Below are positions 1-5,468 of a stretch of DNA of 24,128 nucleotides, one piece after another. Each line of letters opens with the position of its first letter. The stretch's first letter is position 1. A program made the translations under genes and the position numbers. Where the stretch lies: positions 1-24,128 of IMG/VR virus record IMGVR_UViG_3300009068_000187; one strand, written 5' to 3'. The notes below the pieces were generated by a model. That model did no database searches. It saw only the letters and a list, made by a program, of their open reading frames with translations, and was not told the origin of the DNA. Origin of the DNA: a virus.

Positions 1-629
1 CCAAATTTCTCACGTGCTTCACCAATGATCATCTTGCAGTTGGCCACCATGTAGTCTTTTATCCATTGCTGTATTTGGTAATCACTAAGCAGATTGAATT
101 CAGGTTTTAAATTGTAACTCCACAACAACACAGTTTCGCCTGACCCTTTGGGGTCACGGATCAATTGCAGTTTCTTTGTCACAGGATTGTATGTGTAGTT
201 CATGTAGGCACCAAACATGCGTCCAGCCAGCTCAATGTACTGACTGTAGAAGTCGTATGTGGCCAGGCCACCAGCCACGTTGAAATTCATAAGGTACACG
301 TTGAGCGAGGCCTGTGCAAACGGATCAAAGTTTGATGCAAACGGTCCTGAACTATCACCAAATGTTCTGCGAAAGATTTGACGTACTGAGATTACTTCTT
401 GAGGAAGTTCGTAGATGTTGACATCTGCTACCAACTGCATGAAGCTGTAACTTTCTTCATAAGCATTGTTGGCTCGCTGGCGGTAAGTGCCAATGGTCTT
501 TTGATACGCCGCTTCGTAGTGTGCAGGGTCTAGTTCTAGGTCAATGATGTCACCACCCAGTTGAAGCTTGACATACTCTATTAAGTTTTGCTTCAGTGTG
601 GGCAGTGATTGTTGTTGCTGTTCTGGCAT
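1..629 (-). CDS. gp13: gp13-like neck (head-completion) protein, C-terminus outside window
   Basis: This frame is open from an ATG at 629 to the left edge, giving 209 residues with no stop, so the C-terminal end is missing. The start follows GGAG with a 6-nt spacer. Visible features are a Gln-rich N-terminus (MPEQQQQS), a helical stretch around LIEYVKLQLGG, then YEESYSF, an IYELPQEVISVRQIFRR strand (~residues 74-90), a FDPFAQASLN segment, TYDFYSQYIELAGRMFGAY, and a terminal AREKFG. The order (N-terminal helices, a LPxxVxxVxQIF strand, a Y/Q-rich helix, a C-terminal GxxxxKF helix) is that of T4-like gp13, which with gp14 closes the filled head and forms the tail-docking neck. The assignment rests on remembered family pattern plus the nearby gp14-like gene. 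Marine phage relatives are often labelled only 'virion structural protein'. It lies on the opposite strand from gp14/gp15, and its leader carries a hairpin and a late-promoter-like box. Confidence 0.62.
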   Translation of the reverse strand, partial: MPEQQQQSLPTLKQNLIEYVKLQLGGDIIDLELDPAHYEAAYQKTIGTYRQRANNAYEESYSFMQLVADVNIYELPQEVISVRQIFRRTFGDSSGPFASNFDPFAQASLNVYLMNFNVAGGLATYDFYSQYIELAGRMFGAYMNYTYNPVTKKLQLIRDPKGSGETVLLWSYNLKPEFNLLSDYQIQQWIKDYMVANCKMIIGEAREKF

Positions 630-631
630 GT

Positions 632-659
632 GGGACTCCAAGTCCCTGTATTTACCAGG
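632..659 (-). promoter_or_regulatory. Late-promoter-like box with SD-sequestering hairpin ahead of the gp13-like gene
   Basis: On the minus strand GGTAAATA (656-649) is followed at once by a perfect 6-bp hairpin, GGGACT-TGG-AGTCCC (646-632). The hairpin's loop and 3' arm contain the only Shine-Dalgarno sequence (GGAG, 639-636) of the gene starting at 629. A second short inverted repeat, CCTG/CAGG (659-656 and 648-645), frames the box. T4 late promoters (consensus TATAAATA) start RNA about six nt past the octamer, which would be near 643, inside the 5' arm. RNA reading through from the 377-aa gene would carry the whole hairpin. The hairpin is directly visible. The promoter role is inferred, and the box matches the consensus at only six of eight positions. 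Confidence 0.5.
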
Positions 660-1785
660 CTTTGAGTATGATCAAGTTCTCAGTTCCACGTCCGTTGAAC
701 GGGGTTTCTGTAGTAGTCAAGTCCTTGTAGATCTTACGTGCTGCCGGCTTGCCTGCGGCTTGCACAGCCTTCACAACATCTGCTGGCTTGCGCACAGTTT
801 TCTGCATGGTCTCAATGGTGCTGAAACCAATTATGCTGTTGCTTTTGACAGTGAACGCTTGTGTGTGACTGTCAGCCACAAGGTGGATCAACTTGCGCTT
901 CTTGGTGTCATACAACCAAGCTTCGGCCTTGTCCACAAGACTTGCGGCTGGCAAGCCTTTGAGTTTGAGTTCAACAAAGTCCATTAACACTTTGAACTTG
1001 GCGGCACGTTTTTCAGGTGGCACTGACTTGACTTTGCGTGGTTTGCGTTCCACTTTCTTGATCTGCACATACGCACCGCAATCATTTATGACCGCTTCGC
1101 AAAACTTCACAAGATTGCGCATTTGAATCTTGCTAAAGTTACTGTAGCCTTCCACCAACTGTGCATCTTTGCCTTCAATTGCTGTTTCAAACTCTGCAAG
1201 TTTGTGTTTCCACAGGTTAGCAATGTCCGAAATCATTTGAGGTGCTACATTTAGGCCACGGATAACTGTGATAGGCTTGTAGTCGGCACTCATTTTGGCA
1301 CCGGCCGTCACAAACTCATCAAACATGCCATCCAATTCGCCAGCACATTCACTTACCTTTTCACGCAACCGGTCTTGTATGTTGGGCTTGGCTACTGCTA
1401 CAACTTCCTCTTGCACCACTTCGGGCTCACGTGCAGTTAATATTTCTTGAATGTAACCTTCTAATCGTACTTGTTCTGTGTCTGTGAGTTCTAACCCTAC
1501 CATGCTCATGCGGCACAGCCATGCAGTGGTCAATCGAACTGCTGAATCGGGCACACCTTTCAATGCACGAACATCTGCTTTGCGGCCATTGTGTTCCAAA
1601 TAAGCCACCAGCATTTCGCGGGCATCTTTTTTGCCATAAAAGTAATTGTACCAGGAAAAGGCAGCACTGAGTTGACTGGTGCGATCGTCTGTGGGTTGCA
1701 CACGCCATGCGGGTTCCAGCCCTGTGTATTTGGTATCTGGGCTGCGAGGATTCAGTGGCTTGACAGCGATTCGTGTGGCGTTCAT
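652..1785 (-). CDS. Hypothetical 377-aa phage protein
   Basis: I do not recognise a functional family. The start at 1785 is well supported: AAGGAG lies 5 nt upstream and a sigma70-type promoter at 1809-1837. The protein is soluble-looking, with no signal peptide or membrane segment. The N-terminal third (residues ~40-115) is helical and aromatic, with a WYNYFYGKKDAR segment. A charged, Glu/Val-rich linker follows at ~120-135 (EVVQEEVVAVAK), then a helical middle and a basic patch around KKVERKPRKVK (~242-252) that could bind nucleic acid. The C-terminal part carries WLYDTKKRKLIHLVADS and ends LIILKAW. Its TAA stop overlaps the late-like box of the gp13-like gene, 22 nt upstream of that gene's start. 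Its own host-type promoter suggests early or middle expression. Confidence 0.82.
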   Translation of the reverse strand: MNATRIAVKPLNPRSPDTKYTGLEPAWRVQPTDDRTSQLSAAFSWYNYFYGKKDAREMLVAYLEHNGRKADVRALKGVPDSAVRLTTAWLCRMSMVGLELTDTEQVRLEGYIQEILTAREPEVVQEEVVAVAKPNIQDRLREKVSECAGELDGMFDEFVTAGAKMSADYKPITVIRGLNVAPQMISDIANLWKHKLAEFETAIEGKDAQLVEGYSNFSKIQMRNLVKFCEAVINDCGAYVQIKKVERKPRKVKSVPPEKRAAKFKVLMDFVELKLKGLPAASLVDKAEAWLYDTKKRKLIHLVADSHTQAFTVKSNSIIGFSTIETMQKTVRKPADVVKAVQAAGKPAARKIYKDLTTTETPFNGRGTENLIILKAW

Positions 1786-1808
1786 GTGGGCTCCTTAAAT
1801 TATATGTA

Positions 1809-1837
1809 ATTATAGCAGAGAAAGAATTTTTGGTCAA
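1809..1837 (-). promoter_or_regulatory. Sigma70-type promoter for the 377-aa gene
   Basis: On the minus strand TTGACC (1837-1832) and TATAAT (1814-1809) are separated by exactly 17 nt, with a TGC extended -10 element. It lies just downstream of a hairpin terminator and upstream of the AAGGAG ribosome site of the gene starting at 1785. Both hexamers are consensus apart from the last -35 base, so host RNA polymerase should use it early in infection. The GGTTGACCAA and TGCTATAAT segments match those of the promoter at 2161-2189. Confidence 0.8.
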
Positions 1838-1841
1838 CCCC

Positions 1842-1858
1842 AAAAGCCCTTTCGGGCT
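1842..1858 (-). terminator. Small hairpin terminator after the 89-aa gene
   Basis: Minus-strand AGCCC-GAAA-GGGCT is followed by TTT and then G residues, six nt past the TGA stop of the 89-aa gene. The GAAA tetraloop and short GC-rich stem are typical of phage intrinsic terminators. The T-tract is only three long, so termination is probably leaky. The next promoter begins 5 nt further on. Confidence 0.55.
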
Positions 1859-1863
1859 CAGGG

Positions 1864-2133
1864 TCAAAACACATGTCCTTTAAATTGCTCGTAATCATAA
1901 AATGCAACCAAAGTATTACCACGGAAAAACACTGTGAGCCCACCCAAGTCCTCGCGCACATCTGCCCCAGTTGTCTCTGCAATAAAGTCCGTAGCACGAG
2001 TCTCGAGCATCTCCATCAAGTCATCACCAGAGGCTTCAAAACTGGCAAGAGCCTCTGCTTCATAATTGATGCTGTAGTTTGGTGCTACACTGTTGATCAT
2101 CTCGCTGTGCAAATCGGTAACTAAATCACTCAT
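1864..2133 (-). CDS. Hypothetical acidic 89-aa protein
   Basis: A small monocistronic gene with a strong expression setup: AAAGGAG 6 nt before the ATG, a near-consensus promoter at 2161-2189 and a hairpin terminator just after the stop. The product is acidic and mainly helical through residue ~60 (ALASFEASGDDLMEMLETRATDF). A short beta-like C-terminus follows (GGLTVFFRGNTLVAFYDYEQF). There is no signal peptide, membrane segment or cysteine. The family is not recognised. Small acidic proteins made early from host-type promoters are often host-takeover factors, but that is only a guess from context here. Confidence 0.75.
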   Translation of the reverse strand: MSDLVTDLHSEMINSVAPNYSINYEAEALASFEASGDDLMEMLETRATDFIAETTGADVREDLGGLTVFFRGNTLVAFYDYEQFKGHVF

Positions 2134-2160
2134 TGTTGGCTCCTTTGTTGTTAAGTCCGT

Positions 2161-2189
2161 ATTATAGCATTTTGGTAATTATTGGTCAA
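2161..2189 (-). promoter_or_regulatory. Sigma70-type promoter for the 89-aa gene
   Basis: Minus-strand TTGACC (2189-2184), a 17-nt spacer and TATAAT (2166-2161), with a TGC extended -10. Transcription would start near 2154 and give a ~20-nt leader carrying AAAGGAG. It points away from the gp14-like gene, whose late-like box (2216-2223) lies 26 nt away on the opposite strand. The hexamers and spacing are read directly from the sequence. Confidence 0.82.
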
Positions 2190-2215
2190 CCCGCTCAATG
2201 GTAAACCCAAAGTGC

Positions 2216-2223
2216 TATAAATA
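2216..2223 (+). promoter_or_regulatory. T4-type late promoter box (TATAAATA) ahead of gp14/gp15
   Basis: This is an exact match to the T4 late promoter octamer TATAAATA, which gp55/gp33-programmed RNA polymerase recognises at about -13 to -6. It ends only 4 nt before the ATG at 2228, so the predicted RNA start falls on or within the start codon. There is no Shine-Dalgarno sequence before either candidate ATG (2198 or 2228). The exact octamer is seen in the sequence; its use as a promoter is inferred from the structural genes that follow. Confidence 0.6.
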
Positions 2224-2227
2224 TAAC

Positions 2228-3643
2228 ATGCCACGCTTATCCCTATTCCGCCCCAATCGCACCAGAGACTATCAATTTTTGGACCGCACTATCAGTGAAA
2301 TGTACACTGTGGGCGGCTTGGACATTTATGTTCACAAGTACCTGGGACCGCAGGCAGGCGGGCGGACTGCGGCACAAGTGATCACAACACAAGATGACAA
2401 AAATTTACAAACACAACTTGGTCTTAATTTGTCCACTCAAGTTGACACTGCTGCCAGCAACTTTGATGCCACACAGCCTATATACGACACAGTGGATGTG
2501 CTAAACATTCAAGACTTGCTGTTGCTGGAAAATCGCGACAGAGTTTATGATCCAGATGTGTACATCATGCGCGGCGTGTACAACACACAAGATGTGGACT
2601 TTGATTTAACGCAATTTGGTTTGTTCTTGAACAACGACACCATATTCATGACGTTTCACTACAATGACATGATTGATGCATTTGGTCGCAAACTCATGAA
2701 CGGTGATGTGATAGAAATTCCCAACTTGAAAGACTATCATCCGTTGAGTCAGACCATACCCCGGGCCTTGCCTAGATACTATGTGATACAAGATTCAGAC
2801 TTTGCGTCAGAAGGATTTTCAGTAACTTGGTTACCTCACTTGTGGCGTGTGAAATGCACACCAATGAAAGATCAGCAAGAATTCAACACCATTACCAACA
2901 AGCCGTTTGTTCAAGAAAATATCTGGGATCCAGGCAATTTTTATCCTACTGGTACCATTGTAAACTATGGTAACACTTATTACCAAGCACAAAGCAATGT
3001 GCCTGCTGACACCGATATTACAAATACTACATTTTGGCAAGAGTACACACCAAGCACCATCAGTGACGTACAAGGCACTCGTCAGAAAGACTATGAAATC
3101 AATGACGCTATCTTGGCACAAGCAGATGTAGAAGTGCCGCTGTCGGGCTACGACAATACCACATTCTACATTGAATCCACCACAACCACAGGTGGACCTG
3201 CTAATCCTACCAGTTTGACTGCTGACGAAAGTCTCTCTGTGGATGGCACACAAGGCGGCATGAGCGTGACGCCCACAGGCGAAGGCTATGCCGCAGGATA
3301 TCTCACTGGTGGTGGCACAGCACCCAATGGCTTGCCAGTTACTCCTGCGGTGAACTTTCCTCCAAATCCTGTGGCAGGTGCTTATGTGTTACGCCTGGAT
3401 TACAAACCCAATCGTTTGTTTCGTTATGATGGCGCACGTTGGGTCAAAGTTGATGACAAAGTTCGAACCAATCTCAACAATGGGCCAACAAATAAAACAC
3501 TGCGCAGCGGCTTCGTAAATAACACTGCTACTGTCAGCACCAAAGACTTGGGCAACATTCCAAGTCGTCAGAGCCTGAGCGAAATTCTTCGTCCCCAAGC
3601 AGACAATGGTGATCAAGGTGGCTTCTTACCGCCAGGAACATAA
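2228..3643 (+). CDS. gp14: gp14-like neck protein with carbohydrate-binding-module-like insert
   Basis: A 471-residue protein when started at 2228, where MPRLSLFRPN leads straight into the conserved RTRDYQFLDRTISEMYTVGGLDIYVHKYLG. An in-frame ATG at 2198 would add ten residues of poor quality. T4 gp14 (about 256 aa) joins gp13 in the neck. The core here has the gp14-like order: N-terminal segment with an EMYTVGGLDIYV strand, a NNDTIFMTFHYND strand (~135-148), GDVIEIPN (~159), and VTWLPHLWRVKC (~199-210). Residues ~231-275 (IWDPGNFYPTGTIVNYGNTY ... TNTTFWQEY) look like a CBM5/12-type chitin- or glycan-binding fold inserted after the core. A Gly/Pro-rich linker follows, then a C-terminal module with LFRYDGARWVKVDD and SRQSLSEILRP. 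It overlaps the next gene by one base (TAATG). Confidence 0.68.
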   Translation: MPRLSLFRPNRTRDYQFLDRTISEMYTVGGLDIYVHKYLGPQAGGRTAAQVITTQDDKNLQTQLGLNLSTQVDTAASNFDATQPIYDTVDVLNIQDLLLLENRDRVYDPDVYIMRGVYNTQDVDFDLTQFGLFLNNDTIFMTFHYNDMIDAFGRKLMNGDVIEIPNLKDYHPLSQTIPRALPRYYVIQDSDFASEGFSVTWLPHLWRVKCTPMKDQQEFNTITNKPFVQENIWDPGNFYPTGTIVNYGNTYYQAQSNVPADTDITNTTFWQEYTPSTISDVQGTRQKDYEINDAILAQADVEVPLSGYDNTTFYIESTTTTGGPANPTSLTADESLSVDGTQGGMSVTPTGEGYAAGYLTGGGTAPNGLPVTPAVNFPPNPVAGAYVLRLDYKPNRLFRYDGARWVKVDDKVRTNLNNGPTNKTLRSGFVNNTATVSTKDLGNIPSRQSLSEILRPQADNGDQGGFLPPGT

Positions 3644-5046
3644 TGCAACAATTTTTTTATGACGAGCAAATACGCAGATTCTTGTTGCAGTTCACAAGAA
3701 TCTTTTCAGGTTTCCAAGTGGAGTATGCCAACGAAAACGAAGGCGTCAATGCTGCCGCCTTGATACGTGTGCCTGTGCGCTATGGTGATGCCACTCGTAA
3801 TGCACAAACCATCTTGCAGGAAAACAGCCGCAACAGTTTGCCTTCTACTCCGCTGATGACCTTTTACATCACTGGTCTGGACTACGAACAAAGTCGCATG
3901 CAGGATCCTTACTTTGTGAGCAGAATCAATGTGCGTCAACAGGCCTATGACCCTGCCACTGAAACTTACGAACCCACACAAGGCAATGCGTTCACCATTG
4001 AGCGATTGATGCCGGTGCCGTTCAAACTCACCATCAACTTGGACATATGGACAAGTAATACCAATCAAAAGTTGCAGTTGTTGGAACAGGTGCTCACACT
4101 GTTCAATCCCAGTTTGGAAATTCAAAGCACAGACAACTACATTGACTGGACCAGTTTGAGTGTGATGTACCTGGATCGCACCACTTGGTCCAGCCGCACA
4201 GTGCCTATCAGCACAGAAAATCCCATTGACATTGCCACACTGCAATTCAGCATGCCAATCTGGATATCACCGCCTGCTAAGGTGTTGAAACTGGGTGTGA
4301 TTGAGCGTGTGATTGCTAGTATGTACGATGCACAAGGTGATTTGAACAATGCCATTGACAACGAAGACCTGTTGATGGGCACCAGACAAGTTATCACACC
4401 ATTCAACTGGGCTGTTGTGCTGATCGGCAACAAACTACAGTGTTTGCAACAAAAATATCTCACCCAAGAACCCAGCAACGACTCATTGACTCCTACTGAA
4501 ATTGTGCCCGATTCTAACCTGCTGTGGCCAGCAGTGATTGACTTGTACGGATCACTGCGCCCAGGTATCAGTCAAATACGCCTGATACAGCCTGACGACA
4601 CTGAAATTGTGGGCACAGTTGCCTTGGATCCCAACGACGACAGATTCTTGTTGTTTGATGTGGACATTGATACTACCCCACAAAACACACTAGATCCCAT
4701 CGACGCTGTGATCAACCCGCTGACATCTGGACCTGGTGATGGTCTGGATTCTGCCCTGGAAGGGCAACGATACTTGCTGACCGAAGACACAGGATCCATG
4801 GACAATCCCGATCCAGCAAGTGCTTGGGTTGGTGCCAATGGTCGTGGACTTGTGGCACAGGCCAATGATATTGTTCAGTACAGCAACAACTACTGGCGTG
4901 TGGTATTCCGTGCCGCCACAGAGACCAACACCACACAGTATGTTACAAATCTTACCACAAGCATTCAATATCGTTGGATGGGAGATGCCTGGGTCAAGAG
5001 TTATCAAGGTGCATATCCAGGAGGTACCTGGAGGATTGTGTTGTGA
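3643..5046 (+). CDS. gp15: gp15-like tail-sheath terminator/stabiliser
   Basis: T4 gp15 forms the hexameric ring that caps the contractile sheath and binds the neck. The first ~210 residues follow that family: FFYDEQIRRFLLQFTRIFSGFQV at the N-terminus, then LIRVPVRYGDA (~41-51), PLMTFYITGLDYEQSRMQDP (~75-94), the long strand and helix VPFKLTINLDIWTSN with LQLLEQVLTLFNP (~126-155), and DIATLQFSMPIWISPPAKV (~196-214). At 467 residues it is much longer than T4 gp15 (about 272). The extra C-terminal ~250 residues hold Asp-rich beta segments (SQIRLIQPDDTEIVGT; FLLFDVDID) and an aromatic tail (YWRVVFRA ... IQYRWMGDAWVK). Translation is coupled to gp14 (TAATG) at the 5' end and to the Nudix gene (GTGA) at the 3' end. 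Confidence 0.82.
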   Translation: MQQFFYDEQIRRFLLQFTRIFSGFQVEYANENEGVNAAALIRVPVRYGDATRNAQTILQENSRNSLPSTPLMTFYITGLDYEQSRMQDPYFVSRINVRQQAYDPATETYEPTQGNAFTIERLMPVPFKLTINLDIWTSNTNQKLQLLEQVLTLFNPSLEIQSTDNYIDWTSLSVMYLDRTTWSSRTVPISTENPIDIATLQFSMPIWISPPAKVLKLGVIERVIASMYDAQGDLNNAIDNEDLLMGTRQVITPFNWAVVLIGNKLQCLQQKYLTQEPSNDSLTPTEIVPDSNLLWPAVIDLYGSLRPGISQIRLIQPDDTEIVGTVALDPNDDRFLLFDVDIDTTPQNTLDPIDAVINPLTSGPGDGLDSALEGQRYLLTEDTGSMDNPDPASAWVGANGRGLVAQANDIVQYSNNYWRVVFRAATETNTTQYVTNLTTSIQYRWMGDAWVKSYQGAYPGGTWRIVL

Positions 5047-5468
5047 AGGCAGTGGGAGTTTGGTTTCGCAGCAGTGCTACAGGACGCTACTTGTACTTGC
5101 TACGCAATGACTCTCGTCATCCTGGATCATGGGGACTGCCTGGTGGCAAGGTAGAAACAGGTGAAACACTACTGGGTGCCATGGAACGCGAGTGCATAGA
5201 AGAACTAGGCAGCATGCCTGAGTATCAACGCTTGGTCCCGCTAGAAAAATTCACATCATCTGACGGTCAGTTTGAATACAACACTTGGGTGTGTGTTGTG
5301 GCCGATGAGTTTGTGCCGGTGTTAAATGACGAACACATGGGCTATGCCTGGATTGATCGCGGTCAATGGCCCAGACCCATGCATCCTGGACTGTGGTCAA
5401 CTGTGAATATTGAAGCAGTACAAAGCAAGATAGACACTGTAGAGCGATATCTTGCTTTGAGTAGTTAA
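5043..5468 (+). CDS. Nudix hydrolase
   Basis: The 23-residue Nudix box is clear at residues 35-57 (counted from the GTG start): G35-X5-E41-X7-R49-E50-C-I-E53-E54-L-G56. The divalent-metal glutamates are intact, though position 51 is Cys rather than the usual Ile/Leu/Val. Nudix enzymes cleave nucleoside diphosphates linked to another moiety (ADP-ribose, Ap4A, dNTPs or 5'-capped RNA). T4 encodes one, NudE. The substrate cannot be read here. I chose GTG at 5043 because GGAGG lies 8 nt upstream, it gives the classical GTGA overlap with gp15, and the fold starts at once (KAVGVWFRS). An upstream in-frame ATG at 4974 would only translate gp15 DNA out of frame. Finding it translationally coupled to a late structural gene is unusual. 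Its TAA overlaps the stop of the convergent 1318-aa gene. Confidence 0.9.
   Translation: MKAVGVWFRSSATGRYLYLLRNDSRHPGSWGLPGGKVETGETLLGAMERECIEELGSMPEYQRLVPLEKFTSSDGQFEYNTWVCVVADEFVPVLNDEHMGYAWIDRGQWPRPMHPGLWSTVNIEAVQSKIDTVERYLALSS

Noticed and set aside
568-987. 139-codon plus-strand frame overlapping the gp13-like and 377-aa genes
   Set aside because: Antisense shadow of two supported genes; Cys/Trp-rich nonsense composition and no ribosome site.
1427-1867. 146-codon minus-strand frame over the start of the 377-aa gene
   Set aside because: It overlaps the promoter and the well-supported gene in another frame; low-quality His/Arg/Cys-rich composition.
2198-2227. Upstream ATG (2198) as the gp14-like start
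   Set aside because: No ribosome site; it adds ten atypical residues and would place the TATAAATA octamer inside the gene. MPRLSLFRPN at 2228 fits the family start better.
4974-5042. Longer Nudix start at ATG 4974
   Set aside because: It lies within gp15 in another frame and adds 23 residues with no Nudix-fold character. GTG at 5043 has GGAGG at ideal spacing and the standard GTGA overlap.
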